DNA from: Pseudomonadota bacterium
GTDB taxonomy: Bacteria; Pseudomonadota; Gammaproteobacteria; Steroidobacterales; Steroidobacteraceae
Length of the DNA: 28,186 nt
Assembly: GCA_023391335.1 (NCBI GenBank)
Contig: JAEWBG010000001.1
Coordinates: 1 to 28,186, forward strand
Direction of reading: 5' to 3'
Both the position numbers and the translations under genes were made by a program. Below are positions 1 through 6,919 of the stretch, in pieces. Position 1 is the first letter of the stretch. Each line of letters opens with the position of its first letter. The notes under the pieces are model-generated. The model had not been told where the DNA came from, made no database searches, and saw only the letters and a program-made list of their open reading frames with translations.

Positions 1-111
1 AGCCATCACCTTCGTCAGGGCAGCCGTCAGCGTCGTCTTGCCATGGTCCACGTGACCAATCGTGCCTACGTTCACATGCGGCTTCGTACGTTCAAACTTC
101 TCTTTGGCCAC
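1..111 (-). CDS. tuf: Elongation factor Tu, N-terminal fragment (partial)
   Basis: EF-Tu delivers aminoacyl-tRNA to the ribosome as a GTP complex in the cytoplasm. Only the first 37 codons are in the window; the gene runs off the left edge. The visible product includes the N-terminal KEKFERTKPHVN segment and the P-loop GHVDHGKTT, which are diagnostic. The start read here is GTG at 111-109, followed by Ala-Lys-Glu-Lys, and no ATG lies at that position. A weak GAGG-like ribosome site lies about 9 bases upstream. The gene follows three tRNA genes on the same strand, the arrangement known for tufB in Escherichia coli, so it is probably co-transcribed with them. Identification is very sure. Confidence 0.97.
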   Translation of the reverse strand, partial: MAKEKFERTKPHVNVGTIGHVDHGKTTLTAALTKVMA

Positions 112-162
112 AGCAGCGGTCCTCTAAGCGAATGCGTTGTTGAATCGGAAACTTCTTAACTA

Positions 163-250
163 GTGATGAAGTGAGTGGGTGAGAAAGTGAGCCGTGCCGG
201 ACAACACGATGTCCCACGCCCTTCACTTCCTTACCCTCTCACTCCATCAC
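163..250 (-). repeat. Long imperfect inverted repeat between tRNA-Thr and tuf
   Basis: Arms of 29 bases at 163-191 and 222-250 match at 24 of 29 positions when one is reverse-complemented. They are separated by a 30-base loop. In the minus-strand transcript two of the five differences become G-U pairs, giving about 26 of 29 paired positions. The arms are built from GTGAG/GTGATG-like words. The element lies between the tRNA-Thr 3' end and the tuf start codon, so it would fold in the tRNA-tuf precursor. There is no U-tract, so it is not a standard terminator. A processing or stability element is possible; function is not shown. Confidence 0.7.
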
Positions 251-262
251 CCCTTCTCAATC

Positions 263-338
<76 letters not shown>

Positions 339-412
339 TCACCGATCCAGGCTGCCCCGGATCTCCTCTTAATCTATATGTCCGCAATGCTCGTCCCCAT
401 CGCGAGTCGCAA

Positions 413-486
<74 letters not shown>

Positions 487-491
487 AGAGG

Positions 492-577
492 TGGTGGAGG
501 GGGTAGGATTCGAACCTACGAAGGCATAAGCCAGCAGATTTACAGTCTGCCCCCGTTGGCCGCTTGGGTACCCCTCC
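492..577 (-). tRNA. tRNA-Tyr (GTA)
   Basis: This 86-base class II tRNA has a long variable arm, acceptor GGAGGGG/CCCCTCC, anticodon loop with GTA, T-loop TTCGAAT and an encoded CCA at 492-494. It is the first gene of the tRNA-Tyr/Gly/Thr/tuf transcription unit, and a good promoter lies just upstream. Confidence 0.97.
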
Positions 578-596
578 GCGGACATAAGAGCCGCGC

Positions 597-625
597 ATTC
601 TCTTCGCCGAGGTATGGAGTGTCAA
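597..625 (-). promoter_or_regulatory. Sigma70-type promoter of the tRNA-tuf operon
   Basis: On the minus strand a perfect -35 TTGACA (625-620) is followed after exactly 17 bases by GAGAAT (602-597), a 4 of 6 match to the -10 consensus. The bases just downstream of the -10 are GCGCGGC. Such a GC-rich discriminator is typical of stable-RNA promoters under stringent control. The predicted transcription start lies roughly 10-15 bases before tRNA-Tyr. Box positions are read from the sequence; regulation by ppGpp is inferred. Confidence 0.75.
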
Positions 626-749
626 CCGCAACTTGGCACGATTTCCTTACCTTCTGCACCGCAGCGGTCGCTTAAGTCAGGTCGCTGCCCGCCGATACAC
701 CGGACGGAGCACGAAATCTGCCCGCTGTAGGCCATTCCCTAGACCTTCG

Positions 750-2285
750 ATGCAGCTTCAAGACTTTGAAAACCGCCTGAAGGCGCAAATCGATTTCCCG
801 AGCCCCTCCGCGGTGGCAACGGAAATCATTGCGCTTGCCCGCGATCCGGACATCGAAATGTCCAAAGTTGCGCAAGCGGTCGGGCGGGATCCAGCGATGA
901 CGGCCAAGATCCTAAGGATCGCCAACTCAGCTTTCTACGCTCAGCGGCGACCTAGCACGAACCTGCGCCAGGCGCTGGTGATCATCGGTTTGAATGCCGC
1001 TCTCACGTTGGCCCTAAGCTTCTCGCTGGTCTCGTCGATGCGCGCCCTCAAAGCCGCAGGCATCGACTACCCACGGTTTTGGCGCCGCTCGCTATTGGCC
1101 GCCACGGCTGCCCGGGCGTTCGGGGAAGCATCCAAGATCACTCAAGCAGAGGACATCTTCCTGGCCGCGCTGCTCCAGGACATGGCGGTACTCGCAATCG
1201 ATCGCGCGTCCCGCGATTTCTATAGCAAGCTGAAACAGCCCGCGACGCATGCCGATTGGATCGTCTATGAAGTTCAGCATTTGGGTCGCGATCACGCGCC
1301 CTACTCGGCGATGCTGCTGAAGACATGGAACTTGCCCGAACGGATTTGCCGGGCCGTCGAGTACAGCCACGAGCCTCAGACCCTGAGCGGAACGACGGAG
1401 GAAGGCCGATTCGCCCGTTGCGTGGCACTGGGAAGCGACCTTGCCGAAGCCGTCTTGGCGGCCGACCGAGGTACCGCAGTCGGCGATCTTGCGAAGCGCG
1501 CTCACTCGCTGCTCGGCATGAGCCACGAAGCGTTCAATGAAGTGGTCACGCGAATTCTCTCTCTGATCCCAGAAACCGAGGCGCTGTACGAAACCAGCAT
1601 CATGGATCCGGACGGTGCCGAGAACCTGCTGGCGGAGGCGCGCGAACTACTCGCTGTTCGCAATCTGCATGCATTGCAAGAAGTCAGCACGCTGCAAGCG
1701 ACAACCAGCGTTCTCCTGACGCGAACCGAGGAAGCAGAGGACTCAAGCCGGCGCGATCCTCTCACTGGGGTACTAAATCGGCCGTGGTTGGATCGCCTGC
1801 TCGACCGCGAATTCACTCAAGCGGTGGTCTTTGGCCGTGATCTGAGCATCGCCCACGTAGACCTCGACCACTTCCGCTACGTCAACGAAAAACACGGAAT
1901 GAAACTTGGCGATCACGCCCTGCAAAGCTGTGCCCAAAAACTACAGGCGTGCGTGCGCGGCAGCGATTTGGTAGCTCGTTTCAGCGGCGAAGAGTTCATG
2001 GTTGTGCTGCCTGGTGCGGATGCGGAAGTTGCCAAACAAGTGGCGCAACGAATGCTGCATGCCCTGGCCACCACCAATCATGGCGATACCGATCACGACA
2101 TACGCATCACCGCATCGATCGGCGTTGCAACGCACACCGTAAAGCAGCGATTCCCCAGCACCCTTGCGCTATTGGAAGCAGCGGATCACGCGCTCTATGC
2201 AGCGAAGCTGTGCGGACGAAATCGCTTCGAGTGCTACGCCGAGGTTGCGAACACGGGTAGAAGCTCGGTCGGCAACCAGCGCTGA
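750..2285 (+). CDS. HDOD-GGDEF signalling protein
   Basis: This is a 511-residue cytoplasmic protein if translation starts at ATG 750. The open frame continues upstream to 633, but that part overlaps the tRNA promoter side and looks unlike protein. Residues about 5-205 form a HDOD domain, a degenerate HD-type regulatory fold. A linker follows, then a GGDEF diguanylate cyclase domain from DPLTG (336) to the C-terminus. The signature is SGEEF at 412-416, with Ser in the first Gly place; several active cyclases tolerate this. An RxxD inhibitory site (RGSD, 403-406) lies five residues upstream, so product-inhibited c-di-GMP synthesis is plausible. No membrane segment is seen. A PilZ protein, a c-di-GMP receptor, lies 1.1 kb away. 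The gene converges with murI. The activating input is unknown. Confidence 0.85.
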   Translation: MQLQDFENRLKAQIDFPSPSAVATEIIALARDPDIEMSKVAQAVGRDPAMTAKILRIANSAFYAQRRPSTNLRQALVIIGLNAALTLALSFSLVSSMRALKAAGIDYPRFWRRSLLAATAARAFGEASKITQAEDIFLAALLQDMAVLAIDRASRDFYSKLKQPATHADWIVYEVQHLGRDHAPYSAMLLKTWNLPERICRAVEYSHEPQTLSGTTEEGRFARCVALGSDLAEAVLAADRGTAVGDLAKRAHSLLGMSHEAFNEVVTRILSLIPETEALYETSIMDPDGAENLLAEARELLAVRNLHALQEVSTLQATTSVLLTRTEEAEDSSRRDPLTGVLNRPWLDRLLDREFTQAVVFGRDLSIAHVDLDHFRYVNEKHGMKLGDHALQSCAQKLQACVRGSDLVARFSGEEFMVVLPGADAEVAKQVAQRMLHALATTNHGDTDHDIRITASIGVATHTVKQRFPSTLALLEAADHALYAAKLCGRNRFECYAEVANTGRSSVGNQR

Positions 2286-2323
2286 GAGCCGACGAAAGAA
2301 GGGAATCAACGCGATGCTATCGC

Positions 2324-3169
2324 TCAGGGCTTTCCCAAGTCGACTAGTTCGACCTGATTGGCGGTAAAACTCTCGCCAAGGAAACGGCTGCCAACTCGAG
2401 CAAATCGCTCCGGCCCGTCCGTGGCCATGAGCTTCGGCGGACGTGCCATTGACCTATCGCTCAAAAGAGATTGAGAACGTAACTCCCGGGCCAACATATT
2501 TGCAGTAGTGCGCGCCGAGTCGACAATGTGGATTGCGCTTCCCACCACATGCGCAAGTGTGGACGTCAGCACCGGAAAATGCGTGCATCCGAGCAGGAGG
2601 GTATCGATCTGCTCATCTTTGAGGATGTCGCTCAGATAGCGTCGAGCAATCGACTCGGCAATCGGACCTTCGTTCCATCCCTCCTCTGCCAACGCGACAA
2701 ATAGCGAGCATGGCTGGGCATGGACCACCGCATCGGGTCTCAGACGCGCAATCGCCCGTTGATAGGCTCCCCCTTGAACGGTTCCCTCCGTGGCCAATAC
2801 TGCGATGTGACCGGTCCGCGATTCCGCGCATGCCGCTGCCGCGCCCGGTTCGACGACGCCAATCACCGGCACCGGAGCGAATGCGGATCGCAGTGCATCC
2901 AGCGCAACCGCAGATGCAGTGTTGCACGCGACGACCAAACACTTGATTCCGCGCCCGACCAAGAACTGCGCCGCTTGAATGGAATAGCGCTCGACGCTTG
3001 CTGCGCTCTTGGTGCCATACGGCAAACGTGCGGTGTCGCCGAGATAGATGAATTCCTCTCGTGGCAGTTGAGAGCGCAACGCTCTCAAGACCGTCAACCC
3101 ACCCACTCCAGAATCGAATACGCCGATCGGCAACTGCGCTTGCTGTGTCTTGCTCAAGGTCTGGCTCAA
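2324..3169 (-). CDS. murI: Glutamate racemase
   Basis: MurI interconverts L- and D-glutamate, supplying D-Glu for peptidoglycan precursors in the cytoplasm. The product is 281 residues, usual for the family. It shows the N-terminal GVFDSGVGGL with Asp19, the first catalytic cysteine in ACNTAS (Cys82), and the second in LLGCTHFPVL (Cys195, with His197). The start chosen is TTG at 3169, the first possible start after the upstream in-frame stop at 3232-3230; no ATG or GTG is available in frame before the conserved region. No clear ribosome site precedes it. TTGs at 3157 and further in are alternatives. A perfect 15-base palindrome lies 12 bases upstream. Confidence 0.95.
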   Translation of the reverse strand: MSQTLSKTQQAQLPIGVFDSGVGGLTVLRALRSQLPREEFIYLGDTARLPYGTKSAASVERYSIQAAQFLVGRGIKCLVVACNTASAVALDALRSAFAPVPVIGVVEPGAAAACAESRTGHIAVLATEGTVQGGAYQRAIARLRPDAVVHAQPCSLFVALAEEGWNEGPIAESIARRYLSDILKDEQIDTLLLGCTHFPVLTSTLAHVVGSAIHIVDSARTTANMLARELRSQSLLSDRSMARPPKLMATDGPERFARVGSRFLGESFTANQVELVDLGKP

Positions 3170-3180
3170 TAGTGCTAGGT

Positions 3181-3224
3181 GTCGAGATTCTCGACAGTTC
3201 TGCGAATCATTTTTACAACGTTGT
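3181..3224. promoter_or_regulatory. Two perfect palindromes upstream of murI
   Basis: Bases 3181-3195 form a perfect 7+1+7 inverted repeat (GTCGAGA, T, TCTCGAC). Bases 3215-3224 form the 10-base palindrome ACAACGTTGT. Both lie between the murI start (3169) and the divergent PilZ gene (3427). They could be operator sites, or the first could be a small hairpin in the murI leader. No regulator can be named. Confidence 0.35.
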
Positions 3225-3426
3225 GAGTATTACGCGCTCTGATCGCAAAGTGTTTTGGGTTCATTCCAACGCAAATGCTTCCAGCACGTCGTTTCACGAC
3301 ATAACGTCTCATAAAACAACTTCGCACGCGACGTACGTCACGGCATAATGCTGCCACGAGCCGCGCTGATGCGCGCGCACGAACCATGACTGCAAATCCA
3401 TTGAACAATCACTAAAGGGGTTGAGC

Positions 3427-3705
3427 ATGGAGCGTCGTCTCCATACACGTCATCGCGCGCGTACCGCAGTTTACGTTTCCGTTCCTGGCCGTCCCGGCAA
3501 GTTATGCCGCGCACGCAATCTGAGTGCAAACGGCGTTTTCATCGAAACGGAAAACTTAGGCCTGAGAAAAGGAGCCACCGTTCATCTCGCTTTTGCGATC
3601 AATCTTGGCGTGGTGACCAAGATTCATCGACGCACAGCCATCGTCGCTCACGTATCCAAGGGCGGAACCGGATTGATGATGGAAAGCCTGACTGGCACGC
3701 GCTAA
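3427..3705 (+). CDS. Single-domain PilZ protein (predicted c-di-GMP receptor)
   Basis: The product is 92 residues and consists only of a PilZ domain. The c-di-GMP contact motifs are present: an Arg-rich N-terminus with RxxxR at residues 8-12, and NxSxxG at 31-36 (NLSANG). Start ATG 3427 is supported by an AAAGGGG ribosome site 6 bases upstream, better than the TTG at 3421. Stand-alone PilZ proteins act by binding partners in motility, adhesion or exopolysaccharide pathways; the partner here is unknown. The HDOD-GGDEF gene at 750-2285 is a possible source of the ligand. It is the only gene in its unit and is followed by two hairpins. Confidence 0.88.
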   Translation: MERRLHTRHRARTAVYVSVPGRPGKLCRARNLSANGVFIETENLGLRKGATVHLAFAINLGVVTKIHRRTAIVAHVSKGGTGLMMESLTGTR

Positions 3706-3721
3706 TTGCTCATTCTGTTTT

Positions 3722-3766
3722 GAGAAGACCGCGTTCTGCGGTCTTCTCGGCTCACTTCTCTGAGCC
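3722..3766 (+). terminator. Tandem hairpins after the PilZ gene
   Basis: A perfect 11-base stem (GAGAAGACCGC, loop GTTCT) occupies 3722-3748, starting 17 bases after the PilZ stop codon. A second hairpin, GGCTCA-6-TGAGCC, follows directly at 3749-3766. Position and strength suggest transcript termination, but no U-rich tail follows, so a 3'-end stabilising role is equally possible. Confidence 0.5.
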
Positions 3767-3870
3767 GCATTTCCCGCCTGATTCTTTGTGTCTTTCTTTA
3801 AGAAACTAACCTTTGCGGATTGCCGCCAGGCAACGAAGCCGACCGGCAACGCGTCTCGGTCTTTCTCTTA

Positions 3871-3942
3871 CATCCGCGACACAAGTCGGATGCAACTCGC
3901 TACTCACGATTGATCCGGCGATCGAGCAGCGTCCAACGCTGC
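3871..3942 (+). promoter_or_regulatory. Two hairpins in the leader of the flavinylation-linked operon
   Basis: CATCCG at 3871-3876 pairs with CGGATG at 3887-3892. GCAGCGT at 3926-3932 pairs with ACGCTGC at 3936-3942 around a 3-base loop. The second lies 31 bases before the start codon of the thioredoxin-like gene, which has no obvious ribosome site. The 268-base gap 3706-3973 otherwise holds only the PilZ hairpins, and I could not pick a confident promoter. Confidence 0.3.
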
Positions 3943-3973
3943 AGACACATCACCGGCTCGTACCTATCAACGC

Positions 3974-4465
3974 ATGAGAATGACTACCGCCGTCTTTGCG
4001 CGCCTGCTTGCCTGCGCGCTGCTGTTTGCATGTGCAGCGTCGAACGCGGATGCACCGCCAACGCTCGAGCAGCATCGAGGCAAGGTTGTCGTCATCGATT
4101 TCTGGGCATCGTGGTGCGGGCCTTGCCGCCAATCGTTCCCTTGGTTGAATTCGATAGCACAGAAATATCGCGACAAAGGCCTAGTGGTGCTCGGCATCAA
4201 CGTCGATCGCGAACGCAGCGATGCGGATCGATTCTTAAAAGAAGTGCCCGCGAACTTTCCAGTCGTCTATGACCCCGCAGGATCGCTCGCAGCCAAGTAT
4301 CAGGTCGCCGGGATGCCGAGCACGTTCATCTTAGATCCCGAAGGTCATGTGATCGCGAAGCATGTCGGCTTCAAGAACAGCGCGCGCGCCGATCGCGAAG
4401 CGGAACTAGAACGGGCATTGGCAGACAGTCGGCCACAGCAACGAGTTTCGGAGATCCACAAGTGA
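3974..4465 (+). CDS. TlpA/ResA-like thiol-disulfide oxidoreductase
   Basis: The product is 163 residues. An N-terminal hydrophobic segment (residues about 5-24) acts as a Sec signal or membrane anchor; the Cys at about 20 is preceded by LFA, a poor lipobox. A thioredoxin fold follows, with active site WCGPC (Cys48, Cys51) and the cis-proline loop GMPST (Pro115). TlpA-like proteins reduce or isomerise specific cysteine pairs outside the cytoplasm. The gene opens a four-gene operon and overlaps the next start by 4 bases. The DUF4266 lipoprotein encoded next ends with two cysteines and is the obvious candidate client, which is inference. Start ATG 3974 has an in-frame alternative at 3980. Confidence 0.88.
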   Translation: MRMTTAVFARLLACALLFACAASNADAPPTLEQHRGKVVVIDFWASWCGPCRQSFPWLNSIAQKYRDKGLVVLGINVDRERSDADRFLKEVPANFPVVYDPAGSLAAKYQVAGMPSTFILDPEGHVIAKHVGFKNSARADREAELERALADSRPQQRVSEIHK

Positions 4466-4671
4466 AGCGAATCATTTTTCTTTGCGCATTGGCGCTTTCG
4501 GGCTGTGCTCACGTCGGCGTGCAACCTTGGCAGCGCGATGTCTTGGCGCGACCGGAAATGTCTCTCGATGCGGCACCGATGGATGCAGCGATCGACGATC
4601 ACATCTATTTCAGCAAAGAAGCGTCGAGTGGCGGCCGTGGGTTTGGCGGCGGCGGCTGCGGCTGCAATTGA
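4462..4671 (+). CDS. DUF4266-type lipoprotein with Gly/Cys tail
   Basis: This is a 69-residue predicted lipoprotein. The signal peptide ends in the lipobox LSGC, giving Cys15 as the lipidated residue and a mature chain of about 55 residues. The centre has QPWQRDVLARPEM and DDHIYFSKEAS stretches. The C-terminus is Gly-rich and ends GGGGCGCN, with Cys66 and Cys68. Size, central motif and tail match what I recall as DUF4266, of unknown function. Translation starts at GTG 4462 inside the stop of the thioredoxin-like gene (GTGA overlap), so the two are translationally coupled. The two terminal cysteines could form a disulfide, bind metal or be modified; none of these is shown. Confidence 0.85.
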   Translation: MKRIIFLCALALSGCAHVGVQPWQRDVLARPEMSLDAAPMDAAIDDHIYFSKEASSGGRGFGGGGCGCN

Positions 4672-4680
4672 GATCAATAC

Positions 4681-5976
4681 ATGAGCGATCAAAGCGATCT
4701 GAATAGGCTATTGGCCGCGGCAACTTGCGCACTGCTAGGCTCAGGCGCTGCGCATGCGAGCGAAGCCGACTCGTGGAATGTCGACTCCGCGCTGTTGTAT
4801 TACGGTGAAGATAAGAGCCGCGTGCAAGACGTTAGCGCTCGGGTCGACGCAACGCGCCAGTTCGAGGATGAGCGCTCGCTCAACTTGTCGATAACTGCGG
4901 ACACGCTGACTGGCGCGTCGGCTAACGGCGCAATTGCAACCGGCAGTCCGCAGACTTTCACGAGCCCATCCGGCAGAGCGACGTACGCGACTCCGCCAAA
5001 CGAGATTCCGCTAGATGACACCTTCCATGACACGCGTTTCGCCCTGAACGCATCGTGGAGTCAGCCGTTCGCCGAACTCTATTCGCTCTCGGCTGGCCTC
5101 GGCTTCTCAACCGAGTTCGACTATCAGCATTTGGGCGGCGATCTTTCCATCGCTCGAGATTTCAACAAACGCAACACGACACTGAGCGCCGGAATTGCGT
5201 ACTCGAATGACTCGATCAGCCCCGTTGGCGGCGCACCAGTCGGTCTGTCGCAGATGCGCGATGTTGGAGACAACAGCAACAAGCTTGGCAACGACAACAA
5301 GAATGTCATCGATCTGTTGTTCGGCTTCTCGCAGGTATTGAACCGCACGACGGTGCTGCGATTGAACTATTCGTACAGCAAATCGAGCGGCTATCTCAAC
5401 GATCCGTATAAGGTCCTCAGCGTGGTCGACCCAATCACTGGCGACACCATCACTCGGCTGCCGTCCGGAGCAGGTCCGTCAGGCATCTACGTGTATGAGA
5501 ACCGGCCGGACACACGCACGAAGCAGAGCGTGTACGGCGAACTCAAGCACGCCTTCGGTAAGCAAGTACTCGAGCTCGGTTTGCGATACATGACCGACGA
5601 TTGGGGCATTAACTCCGAAACAATCGACGGCAGATATCGTTGGCCGCTGAGCGGCGGTTACTACATTGAACCTCACATCCGGTATTACACGCAGACCGCC
5701 GCGGACTTCTATCGATTCGATTTGATCGATGGGCAGGCACTGCCGCAGTTTGCTTCGGCGGACTATCGCCTCGGTAAGTTCGACGCCGCGACATTGGGAC
5801 TGAAGGTGGGCCACGAAACCACGCAAGGCAATGAATGGAACGCGCGTCTCGAGTACTACCAGCAAAACGGCAAAATCTCGCAGAGCGACCTGATCGGCAA
5901 TCAACTGCAACGTGACAACGCATCGGATCTGAAAGCGGTGATCTTCCAGGTCGGCTATCGATTCGGACGACGATAG
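4681..5976 (+). CDS. DUF3570 predicted outer-membrane barrel with flavinylation-like motif
   Basis: The product is 431 residues with a signal peptide (hydrophobic 10-24, likely cleavage after AHA26). The rest is made of alternating amphipathic beta-strands with Gly/Asn/Ser-rich loops, and the last strand ends in an aromatic residue (FQVGYRFGRR), as in outer-membrane barrels. It resembles DUF3570 proteins, of unknown function. Residues 74-80 read DTLTGAS, which fits the Dxx[ST]GA[ST] site where ApbE links FMN to Thr/Ser; Thr77 would be the acceptor. Counting strands from a periplasmic N-terminus, the motif falls at the start of a loop of about 45 residues, probably on the cell surface; this topology is inference. 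The start lies 9 bases after the DUF4266 gene, and the ApbE gene follows 4 bases downstream. Confidence 0.85.
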   Translation: MSDQSDLNRLLAAATCALLGSGAAHASEADSWNVDSALLYYGEDKSRVQDVSARVDATRQFEDERSLNLSITADTLTGASANGAIATGSPQTFTSPSGRATYATPPNEIPLDDTFHDTRFALNASWSQPFAELYSLSAGLGFSTEFDYQHLGGDLSIARDFNKRNTTLSAGIAYSNDSISPVGGAPVGLSQMRDVGDNSNKLGNDNKNVIDLLFGFSQVLNRTTVLRLNYSYSKSSGYLNDPYKVLSVVDPITGDTITRLPSGAGPSGIYVYENRPDTRTKQSVYGELKHAFGKQVLELGLRYMTDDWGINSETIDGRYRWPLSGGYYIEPHIRYYTQTAADFYRFDLIDGQALPQFASADYRLGKFDAATLGLKVGHETTQGNEWNARLEYYQQNGKISQSDLIGNQLQRDNASDLKAVIFQVGYRFGRR

Positions 5977-5980
5977 CGTC

Positions 5981-6919
5981 ATGACTGAAGGCTCTGCCGA
6001 TGTTGCGGCGCGCTCATCGCAGATCGGCGACAGGTCTGTCTCGCTCACGCGCGATTCGAACCTATGGACCGCGCGCTTCACTGCCATGTCGTGTCCTTGC
6101 GAGGTGTTAATCGAGCAGGCACCTGCTTCGCTGGCGGAACAAGTCGCGCACATCGTGGCTGAGTGCGCGTGGCGAATCGAGCAGAAATTCAGCCGCTACC
6201 GCAACGACAACATCGTGGCTGAGATCAACTCAAGCAATGGACGCGCCGTCATCGTCGATGAGGAAACCGCCAACTTGCTCGACTTCGCGGCAACGCTGCA
6301 TCGACTTTCCGAAGGCCGCTTCGACATCACATCCGGCGTACTGCGACGCGTCTGGAGTTTCGATGGCGGAACGCGTGTACCGACGCAAGCTGACATCGCT
6401 GCGATCTTGAAGCTTGTGGGATGGCAAAAGGTGGACTGGCGACGTCCGCTATTGAGAATGCAGTCCGGCATGCAGATCGACTTCGGCGGCATCGGCAAGG
6501 AATACGCAGTCGACAGCGCGTGTGCAGGTGTCGAGTCCGTCGCACCCGGATTGAGTTGCCTCATCAACTTCGGTGGCGATGTTGTCGTGAGGAATCTGCG
6601 CCACGACGGCCAGCCGTGGCGTGTCGGCGTTGAGCATGCTGATCAAAGAGGATCTGCAACTCAGATCATTCCACTACTGCGTGGCGGCCTTGCAACGAGC
6701 GGCGACTCGCATCGATTCGTCATGCACGAGGGCCGTCGCTATTCACACATTCTCGATGCATCGACAGGCTGGCCGGTGGAAGGCGCACCTCGCAGCGTGA
6801 GTGTACTAGCCGACACGTGCACGCAAGCAGGCACACTCACGACGCTCGCGATGTTGCGCGGAGCGCAGGCGGAACACTTTCTTTTGTCGAGCGGCGTGCG
6901 CTACTGGATCCAGCGCTAA
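5981..6919 (+). CDS. apbE: ApbE-family FAD:protein FMN transferase
   Basis: The enzyme moves FMN from FAD onto a Thr or Ser of a target protein, using Mg2+. The product is 312 residues. Family motifs visible are GGIGKEYAVD (169-178; many homologues have Gly where Glu174 is), NFGGD (196-200) and HILDASTG (256-263), whose Asp259 and Thr262 are the expected metal ligands. Many ApbE proteins are periplasmic lipoproteins of about 330-350 residues. Here the N-terminus is polar up to about residue 40 and shows no signal peptide, and the frame is not open upstream, so the protein should be cytoplasmic as read. It is the last gene of the operon and its stop overlaps the end of convergent murJ by 3 bases. 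The DUF3570 protein upstream is the predicted target. Confidence 0.93.
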   Translation: MTEGSADVAARSSQIGDRSVSLTRDSNLWTARFTAMSCPCEVLIEQAPASLAEQVAHIVAECAWRIEQKFSRYRNDNIVAEINSSNGRAVIVDEETANLLDFAATLHRLSEGRFDITSGVLRRVWSFDGGTRVPTQADIAAILKLVGWQKVDWRRPLLRMQSGMQIDFGGIGKEYAVDSACAGVESVAPGLSCLINFGGDVVVRNLRHDGQPWRVGVEHADQRGSATQIIPLLRGGLATSGDSHRFVMHEGRRYSHILDASTGWPVEGAPRSVSVLADTCTQAGTLTTLAMLRGAQAEHFLLSSGVRYWIQR

